Shown here piece by piece: positions 39,417 to 48,197 of a stretch of DNA of 48,197 bases. The position numbers and the translations under genes are program-made. Under the pieces are notes generated by a model that saw only the letters and a program-made list of their open reading frames with translations, was not told the origin of the DNA and did not search any database. The stretch's first letter is position 1. Each line of letters begins with the position of its first letter. This DNA comes from a bacterium (GTDB lineage: Bacteria > Vulcanimicrobiota > Xenobia > Xenobiales > JADMJV01): positions 1-48,197 of the forward strand of contig JADMJV010000030.1 of NCBI GenBank assembly GCA_018780265.1. The letters are read 5' to 3'.

Positions 39417-41165
39417 GTGGCTTCCCTCAAGCGACTCGGTCCTTACCTGTTCGAACGCGAACTCGGGCATGGCGCTCTGGGCACCGTTTACCTCGGCACC
39501 CAAAGTGACGGCAGTCCCCCCGTGGCCATTAAAGTCTTGAGCCCCGAGGTATTTCCCGAGCAAGATCTGGCCAAACTTTTCCAACGCGAAGCCCAGCCGG
39601 CCTATGCATTGCGCCATCGCAATATCATCGAAGTGCTTGAACAAGGCTACGATGAGGGCAAGCATTACGTGGTCATGGAATATCTGCCGGCCGGCGATCT
39701 GCAATGCCCCATGAGCGCAGGTAACTATCCAGACTGGCGAGATTCCGTTCGATTGATGATTTCAGTCCTGAATGCCCTCCAGTATGCCCACGACAATCTG
39801 GTGTTGCATTGCGATGTAAAGCCGGCCAATATTTTGCTGGACAACGACGGACAGCCGATCCTGACCGGCTTTGGCATGTTCTACATCACTGACGAAGAGA
39901 TTGAACGGGAGGCCGAGTTCATGGCTCCCGAACTGGTGACCCGTGGAGACATTGACGGACGGGTCGATACCTACGCAGCGGCGTTGGTTCTCTACGAACT
40001 GCTCACCAAAATCCATCCTTTCCGCGGCGAAGGTCGCACCGCCGTGACCCGTCCGGACAATATCAATTCGGAAATCCCGGTCGAACTCTCCGACCTGATT
40101 TTGCGCGGAATGGCCCGTAGCCGGGACGACCGTCCCGGCGCCGGACAACTGGCTCGTCAACTGGGTGAATTCATGACCACTCTGGTGCACGAGGAGGAGC
40201 CTGAGCCCGAGCAGGCTCTGATCGAAGAACTGGCTTTGCCGGATGTAATCGCTTTCGAGCCCCCGCCCGAACCTGTCAGCGTAGTGTTGTGCTCGCCCCC
40301 TCCCGAACAAGAGGCAAAGAACGCCCTCGAACTTCACTTCGCCAACGGCGGCGCCAAAGGTGTTGAATGGATTCCCGCTGGCGCCGTAGTGGTATTTGCC
40401 TGGCCCCTGGCCGCCTTAGAATATGCCAAACTGGCTGTGGAACAGTTTTCCCTGGATCATATCAGCGCTTGCGTCGTGACCGGCATCTTCAAGCGCGACG
40501 AAATCTGGGCAGAAACCCGCCCTGACCTGGGCGAACTGGCCTGCCGCAATCTCGACAAACTCCACACCATGCTAAAGGCCACGCCCAGAGGAAAAGTGCG
40601 CATGGATACCGCCACCGCCCGCCACGCCCCCGAGTCGATCCCACTCATCCCCATCGATGGGGACGTCATGGAGATCCACGAAGCGCAAGCAGAGCCCGAG
40701 CCACCACCGCCTACTCCGCCCCCTAGCCTGGAGGATCGCCTCGGTCCCGGGGCACGCAAGCCCAGGCCCAGTTTCGTGGAACCGGTTCCGGCCGCCCTAC
40801 GCGGTCAGAGCCGCACCATCGAGGTGCCGAAAAAGCAAAAAGAGCCCATCAACTGGAACAACGTCATCTCCTTTTTCCTGATCGTCGGTTTCACGGCTGC
40901 CGGCTACTACCTTTACGAGTATACACGGCCGGGCACGCTGATACTGACATGCATTCCCGCCAACAAATGTTCTTTGAGTATCGATTCAACAACCAGCAAG
41001 CCCTACAAGAACGGCACGCCCATCAGTCTTTCTCGGGGAGAGCACACGGTAAAAGTCTCAGCCAAAGGTTTTGCGACCTACCAGGGCAAGGTGACCATCA
41101 CGAGTCGAGCCACCAATAAGGTCCCCATCACTCTCAAGAAGCCTGGCAAGCCCAAACCCAAGTAA
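39417..41165 (+). CDS. Pseudokinase with degenerate cyclase-like domain, membrane helix and PEGA domain
   Basis: The start is GTG 39417, aligned with the paralogue at 42188-43915. The kinase fold is complete (LFERELGHGALGTVYLG, Lys39, HCDVKPANILL), but the DFG Asp is Gly151 (GFG) and HRD is HCD. The activation segment is eight residues shorter than in the paralogue (DFG to APE), losing the GT that normally precedes the APE region. Residues 255-395 resemble a class III cyclase fold (AGAVVVFAWPLAALEYAKLA, VVTGIF, RPDLGELACRNLDKL) without its metal Asp residues. A membrane helix lies at about 482-501, then a PEGA domain (504-582: GTLILTCIPANKCSLSID, GEHTVKVSAKGF). It is probably a binding or regulatory partner rather than an enzyme. 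Confidence 0.85.
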   Translation: MASLKRLGPYLFERELGHGALGTVYLGTQSDGSPPVAIKVLSPEVFPEQDLAKLFQREAQPAYALRHRNIIEVLEQGYDEGKHYVVMEYLPAGDLQCPMSAGNYPDWRDSVRLMISVLNALQYAHDNLVLHCDVKPANILLDNDGQPILTGFGMFYITDEEIEREAEFMAPELVTRGDIDGRVDTYAAALVLYELLTKIHPFRGEGRTAVTRPDNINSEIPVELSDLILRGMARSRDDRPGAGQLARQLGEFMTTLVHEEEPEPEQALIEELALPDVIAFEPPPEPVSVVLCSPPPEQEAKNALELHFANGGAKGVEWIPAGAVVVFAWPLAALEYAKLAVEQFSLDHISACVVTGIFKRDEIWAETRPDLGELACRNLDKLHTMLKATPRGKVRMDTATARHAPESIPLIPIDGDVMEIHEAQAEPEPPPPTPPPSLEDRLGPGARKPRPSFVEPVPAALRGQSRTIEVPKKQKEPINWNNVISFFLIVGFTAAGYYLYEYTRPGTLILTCIPANKCSLSIDSTTSKPYKNGTPISLSRGEHTVKVSAKGFATYQGKVTITSRATNKVPITLKKPGKPKPK

Positions 41166-41202
41166 CTGTTTACACCGTCACGCCGCAGGGGAGTAGAAGC
41201 AA

Positions 41203-42207
41203 ATGAGCGGAAAAGTCCTCGTCATTGACGACAGTTCGGTCAATCGTCATCTGTTGGGCCAACTTTTACGCGCCATCGGAGCCGAGGTAACGGAGGCATC
41301 CGCTGGCCCGGCGGGCCTGGAGTTGGTTGGACAGGAGACCTTCGACCTGATCCTGTTGGACATGCGCATGCCGGAGATGGACGGCTTTGCCGTGCTCAGC
41401 TTCCTCAAAAGCCAACCAGAAATGAGCCACATCCCGGTCATGATGATCTCGGGACTGGAGGACGCCGAAGCGGTGGTGCGCTGCTTGGAGATGGGCGCCG
41501 AAGACTACGTAACCAAACCTTACGAGCCCGCCGTTATGAAAGCTCGCATTCGGGCCAGCCTGGAGCGCAAACAGTTGAGAGATCGCGAGCGCCACCAGGT
41601 GCGCGAAGTCAGCGCTCTACGCAGCGAACTGAACCAGCTTCGCGAAGAGCTATCCGCGGCGAACAAAAAAGCCGTCCTCAACGCCTTCAAGGATGTTCTT
41701 ACCGAACTGCCCAGCAAGCGCGCGGGCTCGGATAGTCTGCGCCGAATGGTGGCCGAGGCTGAGCGCTACAAGACGCCCCTTACAGCCATATTGCTGGAGG
41801 TGGACCAGCACACGCAATGGGCGGCCAAACTGGGGCTGCCGGCCGGCGAAAAGATTCTCCGCCTGGCCGCGGAAACGCTGGCCGGCAACGTGCGCGCCTG
41901 CGATCTGGTCTGTCGCTTTGGCTCGGCAGACTTTTTGCTGGCCTGTCCCCAAATTGCGGCCAGTCAGGCCCAAGTTTTGGTGGAGCGTCTGGCCACCTTG
42001 CTACCCGAGGCGTGGTCGAAGGCGTTCCAACAAGACATACGTTTTTCGGCGGGAATCGCCCAGCGCACGGGCCAACTGGGCGATCTGCTCCAGGGTCTGG
42101 ATCAGGCCCTGGCGACGGCCAAGCATCGGGGCAGCGGGCATTGGGAAGTTCACAAGCCCGGCGAGCAAGCTCCGGTGATTCCCAAATTCAGCTTTTGCGT
42201 TTCTTGA
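41203..42207 (+). CDS. Response regulator: REC plus degenerate GGDEF domain
   Basis: The REC domain (1-120) is complete: D9/D10, phospho-acceptor D53 (LILLDMRMPEMDG), T/S83 region and K105 (VTKPYE). After a coiled-coil linker (RERHQVREVSALRSELNQL) the output domain follows GGDEF-family order: DVLTELPSKR, LLEVDQHTQWAAKLG, GEKILRLAAETLA, VCRFGSADF. The GGDEF active site at 240-244 is G-S-A-D-F, so diguanylate cyclase activity is not expected. The gene lies between the pseudokinase and the convergent intact kinase, overlapping the latter by 20 bp. It probably signals by binding, perhaps through the REC switch. Confidence 0.85.
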   Translation: MSGKVLVIDDSSVNRHLLGQLLRAIGAEVTEASAGPAGLELVGQETFDLILLDMRMPEMDGFAVLSFLKSQPEMSHIPVMMISGLEDAEAVVRCLEMGAEDYVTKPYEPAVMKARIRASLERKQLRDRERHQVREVSALRSELNQLREELSAANKKAVLNAFKDVLTELPSKRAGSDSLRRMVAEAERYKTPLTAILLEVDQHTQWAAKLGLPAGEKILRLAAETLAGNVRACDLVCRFGSADFLLACPQIAASQAQVLVERLATLLPEAWSKAFQQDIRFSAGIAQRTGQLGDLLQGLDQALATAKHRGSGHWEVHKPGEQAPVIPKFSFCVS

Positions 42208-43915
42208 GCTGAATTTTTACCGCCTTTTTCTTCTTGGATACAATGGCCACCTTAATTTGCTGAGGGGCAAACCCCTCGGCAGCGACCCGCACCAGGTGCG
42301 AGCCCGGACTTAAGGGGATTTCAGCGCCGCTGACGTAGGGGAAGGAGGGGCGCTTGTCCAAACTCAGGCTAACCCCGTTAGGACTGCAATCCACGGCCAA
42401 TCGGCCCGGCCGATGGGAGTCCCACAGGGAATAGCCAGCCCCGGCCAACACCGCCAGCATCACCAGCCATTTCCAGGGTAAACCGCCCCCCACAGCCTCT
42501 TGAGCAGGCGCTTTAGGGGCGGCCTCCTGGCCCCTTAAAGCCGACGGCCCTCCCCGCCCGCCCTGGAGGCGGGCCAACTTCAGGGCGGCCAACTCGTGAG
42601 CGGACACGGCGGGCATGACTTTCGTAACCGCCGACTGGCTGACCGGCAGGGTCCACTGGCGCACATCTTCGCTGATGGTGACCAATGGAAAAGACTCACC
42701 CGCAGCTGCCGCGCTGCTCGGGCACAGTCGAAGCGAACGCGCAGGGGCCTCCTTCAGCATGTCGCTGGCTTTTTCCACCGTAGTGCAGGCAAAGTCCCCC
42801 AGGTCCGGTCTCTGTTGAGCAAAGCCAGGATCAGGCGCAAACTCGCCAGTGACCAGACTGAGGCGCAGAGCTTCATCGGGAAACTGCTCCAGGGCCCCTT
42901 TAGCACACTCCAGAGCCTGGTCGGCCGTGCCAAAAAGGATGACTGCCCCCACCTCCAGCCACTGAAAAGACTGGGCCTCGGAGCGGCGAAAATGAGCCGC
43001 CACCCGACTTTTGGTCTCCTCGGAGCCGGGCGTCGTGCACATCAACACGGCCACTACCTCGGCTTGACCTGGAGCGACTCGTTGAGATGTCTCCACCGCC
43101 TGGGTAGCCAACAGTTCATTTAGTTGGCGAGCCACCAGGCCGGCTGCCGGACGGTCCTGGCGGTAGCGGGAGATGGCCCGCATGATGATATCAGACAGGG
43201 CCGACGGGACCTGCGAATTGAGACTATCCGGCCGGGGGGCGGTCTTGATGAGCACAGCCTTAACCGTCTCGGTAATGGTACTGCCGCGGAAAGGATGAAC
43301 CCCGGTCAGCAACTCAAACAGCACCAGACCTGTTGCATACGTGTCTACCGTGTGGTCGACTTCCCCGCTTTCAAACAGCTCGGGCGCCATAAATTCGGGC
43401 GTACCAATCAGTGCACCGGCCTGGGTGAGACGGGTGCCATCGCGAAAGTGAGCCACCCCGAAGTCCGTCAGGACCACCTGTCCTTCGGCATCGAGCAAAA
43501 CATTGGCTGGCTTGATGTCACGATGCACCACCCCGTTGTCGTGAGCGTACTGCAGCGCGTTGAGAATCTGAATAGCCAGGGCCACCGACTCTTGCCAGGG
43601 GGGACGAACGCCCGACTCGAGCCTGGTCTGCAGGTCACCGGCCGCCAAATACTCCATTGCGATGTAATGGCGGCCTTCATCACTGCCGTGGTCGAAGACC
43701 TCAATGATGTTACGGTGGCGCAGTTTGTAAGCAATCTGGGCCTCGCGCTGGAAACGCTTGACCACTTCGGGATCGCGAGAAACCTCCTGGTTAAGGATCT
43801 TGACTGCTGCGGCTGTGCCACCCTCACCCTTACGACCCAGATAAACCGTTCCCATGGCGCCTGTGCCCAACGGGCGCTCAAATAGATAGGGGCCAATCCC
43901 GCTGAGTTCTGCCAC
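42188..43915 (-). CDS. Ser/Thr protein kinase with degenerate cyclase-like domain, membrane helix and PEGA domain
   Basis: GTG at 43915 begins MAELSGIGPYLFERPLG. Catalytic residues are intact: Lys39, HRD 131-133 (HRDIKPANVLL) and DFG 151-153, with GTPEFMAPE. Residues about 295-405 mirror the pseudokinase's cyclase-like domain (VGAVILFGTADQALECAKGA, LVTGEF, RPDLGDFACTTVEKA), again without the metal Asp pair. A membrane helix (WLVMLAVLAGAGYSLW) and a PEGA domain (LAVDCSPNGVSLSLD, GSHLVRVAAEGFAP) end the protein. It is the active sibling of the 39417 pseudokinase, and the two are transcribed toward each other around the REC regulator. Confidence 0.9.
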   Translation of the reverse strand: MAELSGIGPYLFERPLGTGAMGTVYLGRKGEGGTAAAVKILNQEVSRDPEVVKRFQREAQIAYKLRHRNIIEVFDHGSDEGRHYIAMEYLAAGDLQTRLESGVRPPWQESVALAIQILNALQYAHDNGVVHRDIKPANVLLDAEGQVVLTDFGVAHFRDGTRLTQAGALIGTPEFMAPELFESGEVDHTVDTYATGLVLFELLTGVHPFRGSTITETVKAVLIKTAPRPDSLNSQVPSALSDIIMRAISRYRQDRPAAGLVARQLNELLATQAVETSQRVAPGQAEVVAVLMCTTPGSEETKSRVAAHFRRSEAQSFQWLEVGAVILFGTADQALECAKGALEQFPDEALRLSLVTGEFAPDPGFAQQRPDLGDFACTTVEKASDMLKEAPARSLRLCPSSAAAAGESFPLVTISEDVRQWTLPVSQSAVTKVMPAVSAHELAALKLARLQGGRGGPSALRGQEAAPKAPAQEAVGGGLPWKWLVMLAVLAGAGYSLWDSHRPGRLAVDCSPNGVSLSLDKRPSFPYVSGAEIPLSPGSHLVRVAAEGFAPQQIKVAIVSKKKKAVKIQLKKRKS

Positions 43916-43978
43916 CTGAAGGCAATTTCACGGACAGGAGGCTAATCCTGGTGCTATTTCCACTTCAAGGCAGGTCAA

Positions 43979-46483
43979 TTATCCCGGGTGACCGTGAATG
44001 GTGCGAAGAAAAGCCTGAGCGGACGGCAACACCACCACCGACACCAGCAGATTGAAACCCATTCCCAGGGCCATTACCAGTCCCAGTCCCGCCAGTCCGG
44101 GATGAGCCGACCACAGCATCGAGAGCGATATCACCAGGATGGAAAAGGCTGGAAAGAGCGCCTTGAGGGAGGCTCTGGGCCGGCGCAATGTGCCCAGTGA
44201 AATCGAAACACCTAGCAGCAAAACCATAGACGGAGCCGGCCAGGTCAGGAAGTTGAGAGGAATGTGATAGAAAGCCAGGCAGGCCTGACTGAAGACCAAA
44301 GCCAGACTGGGGCCTAAAAGGACCAGTAATGCTGCCCGCAAAGAACGATACACCAGCGCCAACCCCAGCAGCATCCCCAAGCCCAAGGCCCAGGGAACCA
44401 TGCGCAGAGATTGGCGAGTCAACGAGGCAATGTCGGCCGCCAGCACCGCCGGTCCACCCACCAACGAGGTCACTCGCCTCATGTCAGCCACAAAGTCCTC
44501 CAGAGTATCTCCCTGGCCCAGCTTGGGGAAAACCATCACAGCTACGCTCCCCGACTGACCCACCAGGCGCTCCTGGATGCCGCCCGGTAGGTCCTTCAAT
44601 TGAAGCGGGTCAGTGCGTTGACTGGACAGCAAGCGCAACATTCTCTCCAGGTCTTGGAGCAAGTGCCTTTGAAACGACTGAAGTGCGTCTTGAATGCCCC
44701 CGGGCCCCATCTCGGCGACCAGGCTGGAAGGACTGTTGCTGGCCGGAACGGCCCGGGCCAGCGCTTGCAGATCAGCGGCGGTCTTGAGCGGAATCGGCTT
44801 GGGCAAACGAGCGGCCCTGGCTACCTCAACAATACGGACTACGGATCGACTACGCTCAGGATCGGGTCCGGGCGGCAAAAACTGGGCCAGCGAGAAGGTC
44901 TCCTTGACCCGCGGCATGGAACGGATCACCTGACAGTAAGCATTGGCGCGGGCCAGATTGGGAGCCAGCACCAGGGCAAATAACGAACTGGTGCCCTGGC
45001 CCTTCAATTCCAGTTCGGTCCGCAAGCTGGGAGCGTGAGTGTCGAGAGCGGCGATGGGATCGGCCGTAAAGCGCGCCCTGCCCACCAGCCCCAGGCAACT
45101 CACCGCCAGCAGGCTGGTCACGCCCAGAATGGCACGTGTGGGGCGCCTTCCGGGCCAGGACTTTTCCAGCCAGTGGGCCAGACCCGGATCGGGCGGTATC
45201 CAACCCAATTGGTCCAGGGCCGGTATCAGAGTGAGCAATGCCAGGCTGCATACGATGGTGCCAGCAGCACAGGCCCAACCCAGGTTGGCCGGAGGCCCAA
45301 GCGGTAAAAAACCCATGAGCGCAAACCCGCTACCGCCAATCACACTGACCCGAAAGGCGTGGCGCAGGTCTCTGTCGACCGCATAGTGCAAGGCCAGATA
45401 GCCAAACAAAGTGGCTACCAGGGCCTGTGCCGTCAACCATATCGGACCCAAGTCCAGCAGCCAGGCCCCCAGTCCCGCGCTCACCGACATGCCCAACATA
45501 GTGGCCAGGATGGACGCCCCCAACGGCCGCGGCGCCACCATACCTACCAGCATCGAGAGGCCCAAAAATCCCCCGATAAAGGCTCCGGCCGGAGCAAACT
45601 CGCGCACAACTGCACCCCGCTGCTCGCGGATAATAGCTTGATTGCCGGTCAACTCCACATCGACCTCAGGGTTTCGTACGGCCGTCTCACGAAGCAGAAC
45701 TCGCAGGCGATCGACGGCCAGATCATCGGCCGGCCGCACCAGCATGAGATGAGTGTCATCCTGCATCTGCATATAACGGTAGTTGCGCCCCTCCCAAAAA
45801 GGTCTCAACAATTTGGCCTGTTCTGGGCCGACCATCTGATCCAGTGGACTTTTCCAGGCCTCCCGCCCCCGACTGTGCAGGCTGACCTGAAGTTGATGAA
45901 GGTAAAAGGCCAGCAGCCCCGTGGGCTTTCCAGAGGATCGTGTCCAATCCAGCAGACTACCCCCGCTGGTCAAGCGTGGCCGCAGTTTGTCCATCAGGCT
46001 GGCCAACTCGCGCAACTGCGGGGCGCTGAGATAGAAGAGCAGGCGCTGCTCAATCTGGCTCAGATCCAGTTTGAAAAGCCTATCGGGAAAAAGGGCAGGC
46101 TGCCGAGCCAACTGCCCCTCCAGATCTTCGATAAAGAGTTCGCGCGCCTGCGGCCGGCTGCCGCGCACAAAGAGCAAAAGATCGTCGGGCGAGGGAAATT
46201 CCGAGCGTAAGACACGCAGATCGCTGGCCGTATCGGCCGACATCAAGTCTTCCAGGCCACGGCTGGGGGCGTGCCCCAAGAACGCGCCGGCCAGCACAGC
46301 CAGCAGAACTTGAACCAAAAGCACGGCCCGGGGCCAACGGCGAGCCAGAGCGCTCAACACAATGGGCCCGCTGATGCGGGGGTCCCGGGGCTCGAGCGGC
46401 ATGGCGCCAGCGTTCGGGTGCGAAGCGGGATGTCCTATCGCTGGAGTGAAGGGCAAAGGCAAGGGGGCTTGAAAAGCAGGCAC
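43979..46483 (-). CDS. RND/MMPL-like membrane protein lacking the charged motif
   Basis: Layout and loop order match the RND exporter at 33988-36687: an N-terminal helix, then [20 protein letters not shown], then [11 protein letters not shown] and [13 protein letters not shown], then two helix bundles. Where the paralogue has LGVDFGVNFLFRYQEE, this protein has [18 protein letters not shown], so the helix-4 Asp and the RY motif are missing, and the second half ([17 protein letters not shown]) lacks them too. It may not use the proton gradient. GTG at 46483 gives 834 aa; ATG at 46402 ([12 protein letters not shown]) is an alternative with less of the Pro-rich lead. It is divergent from speD, with 5 bp between start codons if GTG is used. 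Confidence 0.75.
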   Translation of the reverse strand: MPAFQAPLPLPFTPAIGHPASHPNAGAMPLEPRDPRISGPIVLSALARRWPRAVLLVQVLLAVLAGAFLGHAPSRGLEDLMSADTASDLRVLRSEFPSPDDLLLFVRGSRPQARELFIEDLEGQLARQPALFPDRLFKLDLSQIEQRLLFYLSAPQLRELASLMDKLRPRLTSGGSLLDWTRSSGKPTGLLAFYLHQLQVSLHSRGREAWKSPLDQMVGPEQAKLLRPFWEGRNYRYMQMQDDTHLMLVRPADDLAVDRLRVLLRETAVRNPEVDVELTGNQAIIREQRGAVVREFAPAGAFIGGFLGLSMLVGMVAPRPLGASILATMLGMSVSAGLGAWLLDLGPIWLTAQALVATLFGYLALHYAVDRDLRHAFRVSVIGGSGFALMGFLPLGPPANLGWACAAGTIVCSLALLTLIPALDQLGWIPPDPGLAHWLEKSWPGRRPTRAILGVTSLLAVSCLGLVGRARFTADPIAALDTHAPSLRTELELKGQGTSSLFALVLAPNLARANAYCQVIRSMPRVKETFSLAQFLPPGPDPERSRSVVRIVEVARAARLPKPIPLKTAADLQALARAVPASNSPSSLVAEMGPGGIQDALQSFQRHLLQDLERMLRLLSSQRTDPLQLKDLPGGIQERLVGQSGSVAVMVFPKLGQGDTLEDFVADMRRVTSLVGGPAVLAADIASLTRQSLRMVPWALGLGMLLGLALVYRSLRAALLVLLGPSLALVFSQACLAFYHIPLNFLTWPAPSMVLLLGVSISLGTLRRPRASLKALFPAFSILVISLSMLWSAHPGLAGLGLVMALGMGFNLLVSVVVLPSAQAFLRTIHGHPG

Positions 46484-46488
46484 ATTCT

Positions 46489-47271
46489 ATGACACTGCCA
46501 TATCCGTCCAAGTTAAAGCTGCAAGGCTTTAACAACCTTACCAAATCACTTAGCTTCAACATTTACGACATTTGCTACGCGGTCACTCACGAGCAAAGGT
46601 CGGCCTACATTGAATACATCAATCAGGCCTACAATGCCGACCGGCTCACCTTGATTTTGACCGAGGTGGCCCAGATTGTGGGTGCCAACATCCTCAATGT
46701 CGCCCGCCAGGACTACGATCCACAGGGCGCCTCTGTGACCATGTTGATCTCCGAACAGCCTTCAGGCTGCCACACTCTGACCTCTGACGCAGTGGTGGCT
46801 CATTTGGACAAGAGCCACATCACCGTGCATACGTATCCAGAAACCCATCCGCATAACGGCATCGCGACCTTTCGGGCCGATATCGACGTGGCCACCTGTG
46901 GCGTGATTTCGCCGCTCAAGGCCCTCAACCATCTCATTGAGAGCTTTGAGTCAGACATCGTGGTGACCGACTATCGTGTGCGCGGCTTTACCCGCGACGT
47001 TAAGGGCAAAAAACACTACATCGATCACAAGATCAACTCGATCCAGGACTATCTGGCCAAACGCATTCGCCAACGCTACGAGATGTTCGACGTAAACGTC
47101 TACCAGGAAAACCTGTTTCATACCAAGATGCACCTGAAAGAGTTTGACCTGGACAACTACCTTTTCGGCGAAAAAGCCGCCAATCTTGCACCCAGGCCTC
47201 GCCTTCGCATTGAAAATCAGCTCAAGCGAGAAATTCAAGAACTGTTCCACGGCCGCAATCTGGTGGACTGA
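46489..47271 (+). CDS. speD: S-adenosylmethionine decarboxylase, bacterial SpeD type
   Basis: The protein matches the E. coli-type SpeD throughout ([20 protein letters not shown], then [14 protein letters not shown], then [20 protein letters not shown]). The Ser in [11 protein letters not shown] is where the proenzyme cleaves itself to make the pyruvoyl group. It decarboxylates S-adenosylmethionine to supply the aminopropyl donor for spermidine synthesis in the cytosol. The 260-residue length is normal. ATG at 46489 has GCAGG eight bases upstream. No spermidine synthase gene is in the window. plsC follows 3 bp downstream. Confidence 0.95.
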   Translation: MTLPYPSKLKLQGFNNLTKSLSFNIYDICYAVTHEQRSAYIEYINQAYNADRLTLILTEVAQIVGANILNVARQDYDPQGASVTMLISEQPSGCHTLTSDAVVAHLDKSHITVHTYPETHPHNGIATFRADIDVATCGVISPLKALNHLIESFESDIVVTDYRVRGFTRDVKGKKHYIDHKINSIQDYLAKRIRQRYEMFDVNVYQENLFHTKMHLKEFDLDNYLFGEKAANLAPRPRLRIENQLKREIQELFHGRNLVD

Positions 47272-47274
47272 GCG

Positions 47275-47904
47275 TTGGCGCCCGAAAGGACCCCCTTTTA
47301 CCGCCTGGCCCAAAACCTCCTCAAATTGGGCTTTTCCACCCTACAGGGCATGCGCGTCGAGGGGCTTGAGCACGTACCCGCCGAGGGGGGGTGTCTGATC
47401 GTTTCCAATCACACATCCTGGCTGGATCCGCCCGTGCTGGGCTGCAGTTTGACTCATCGCCAGATTCATTTTATGGCCAAACGCGAACTTTTTGAGAGGC
47501 CCTATCTGGGCAAGGTGATCCGGTGGCTGGGGGCATTCCCAGTAGAACGAGGCCAGGCTGACCGCAAGTCGTTGCGGATGGCCCTGAACCTTCTCACTTC
47601 GGGCCGCGTGGTCTGCCTTTTCCCCGAGGGAACGCGAGGCGATGGCCAAAAGATGGAGCCCTGGCACGTTGGCATGGCTATGCTTGCCCACAACGCCCAG
47701 GTGGACGTGATTCCGGCAGCCCTGGTGCGCACCCGGAATCTGCTGGAAGATCGTCAACTTCATTTACCCCGACAGCCGATGCGGGTGCGCTTTGGCCCGG
47801 CCATTTCGACGCAAGCGATTAGCGGGCCCAGCAAAGCCCGTCTGGCCGAGATTCAAGAGCGCTGCTATCAGGGAGTGGAGGCCCTGCTAGTAGAGATGCG
47901 ATAG
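47275..47904 (+). CDS. plsC: 1-acyl-sn-glycerol-3-phosphate acyltransferase
   Basis: VSNHTSWLDPPVL carries the NHxxxxD catalytic motif I of glycerophosphate acyltransferases, and LFPEGTRGDGQ is the FPEGTR motif III that binds glycerol phosphate. FPVERG supplies motif II. At 209 aa it is a typical short PlsC, making phosphatidic acid from lysophosphatidic acid at the membrane. The start codon is TTG at 47275, three bases after the speD stop, so translation is likely coupled. It may act on another acyl acceptor, because short PlsC proteins vary in substrate. Confidence 0.85.
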   Translation: MAPERTPFYRLAQNLLKLGFSTLQGMRVEGLEHVPAEGGCLIVSNHTSWLDPPVLGCSLTHRQIHFMAKRELFERPYLGKVIRWLGAFPVERGQADRKSLRMALNLLTSGRVVCLFPEGTRGDGQKMEPWHVGMAMLAHNAQVDVIPAALVRTRNLLEDRQLHLPRQPMRVRFGPAISTQAISGPSKARLAEIQERCYQGVEALLVEMR

Positions 47905-47911
47905 CCTGAGA

Positions 47912-48197
47912 TCAGAGGCTCTGCTGCGCCTCGGCCGCCAACTGGCCCACCCACTGTTGACAGGCCTGATCTTCCAGCAGTTTCATGCCGGTTGAATCGG
48001 TGCTGAGTTGAGCCGGGCATACGGCCACAATCAGTGATTTATCCGGCACACCCCGGACAGACACAGGGGCCAGGCATACCCCGTGACGAACCGGCAAAAC
48101 CTGGCCCATTCCAGGCTGACTCTGGCTGGGCAGGCAAAATAGTCGGGTGACTCGATAGGGCCGAATCGAATAACGCACCATCCAGGACGGACCCACC
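47912..48197 (-). CDS. Partial hypothetical protein, cut by the window end
   Basis: The frame is open from the last base of the window to a stop at 47912 and is missing its 5' end. The visible C-terminus has alternating strands (WMVRYSIRPYRVTRLFCLPS, LIVAVCPAQLSTDS) and ends in a helix ACQQWVGQLAAEAQQSL. It shows no motif I recognise. It is convergent with plsC, with stop codons 7 bp apart. Function is unknown. Confidence 0.5.
   Translation of the reverse strand, partial: VGPSWMVRYSIRPYRVTRLFCLPSQSQPGMGQVLPVRHGVCLAPVSVRGVPDKSLIVAVCPAQLSTDSTGMKLLEDQACQQWVGQLAAEAQQSL

Noticed and set aside
1..48197. CRISPR arrays, tRNA or rRNA genes
   Set aside because: No regularly spaced repeats and no tRNA- or rRNA-like sequence were seen by eye; a covariance-model scan would be decisive.

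Overview
The window is a GC-rich bacterial chromosome segment with short intergenic gaps, frequent GTG/TTG starts and many multidomain signalling proteins (four Hanks-type kinases, PilZ, REC, PEGA, ankyrin, TPR). There is no rRNA, tRNA or CRISPR array to place it. The mix of Hanks kinases, zinc-ribbon/TPR proteins, RND/MMPL-type exporters, UspA and unfamiliar low-complexity proteins suggests a large-genome, free-living lineage such as Eremiobacterota/Xenobia, Planctomycetota or Myxococcota. The phylum is an inference I cannot settle.

Region 1 (about 1-7,800, all minus strand) is a graveyard of defence and mobile genes: a possible IS200/IS605-type end, an N-truncated AbiEi-like (DUF6088) protein, a frameshifted scrap of an ExeA/TniB-like transposition ATPase, a C-truncated Mrr-like nuclease, a DUF1156 methylase / RhuM / DUF499 ATPase operon with three separate lesions, a 164-bp MITE-like palindrome and the C-terminal part of a DUF262 protein.

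Region 2 (7,798-17,800) is a signalling block. It holds a live Ser/Thr kinase fused to a complete but catalytically dead hybrid histidine kinase, a PilZ protein, a second Ser/Thr kinase fused to an unusual membrane domain, a zinc-ribbon/TPR membrane protein, two paralogues sharing an uncharacterised DSSG-FTL N-terminal domain (possibly a degenerate Hsp90-like ATPase fold), a 57-residue small protein and an exported metallophosphoesterase.

Region 3 (17,869-30,310) carries an HExxH metalloprotease, a methyltransferase, a tandem UspA protein, a C39-like peptidase, a zinc-ribbon protein, a Gly/Asn/Tyr-rich protein, a membrane-ankyrin protein, an MFS exporter and a heterodimeric ABC exporter with asymmetric ATP sites.

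Region 4 (30,464-38,534) has a proline-rich small protein, two paralogous Gly/Ala-rich hydrophobic proteins, a sialidase-like propeller, an RND/MMPL exporter, a subtilisin-like protease and a VOC protein.

Region 5 (38,659-48,197) has a DUF4239 membrane protein, a pseudokinase and its intact paralogue flanking a REC plus degenerate-GGDEF regulator, a second RND-like protein lacking the usual charged motif, and the housekeeping pair speD-plsC.

The main theme is catalytic death with fold retention. Histidine kinase, HPt, class III cyclase, GGDEF and kinase domains all appear full-length and in frame while their catalytic residues are replaced, beside intact kinases. This looks like a signalling network rebuilt around Ser/Thr phosphorylation and protein scaffolding.
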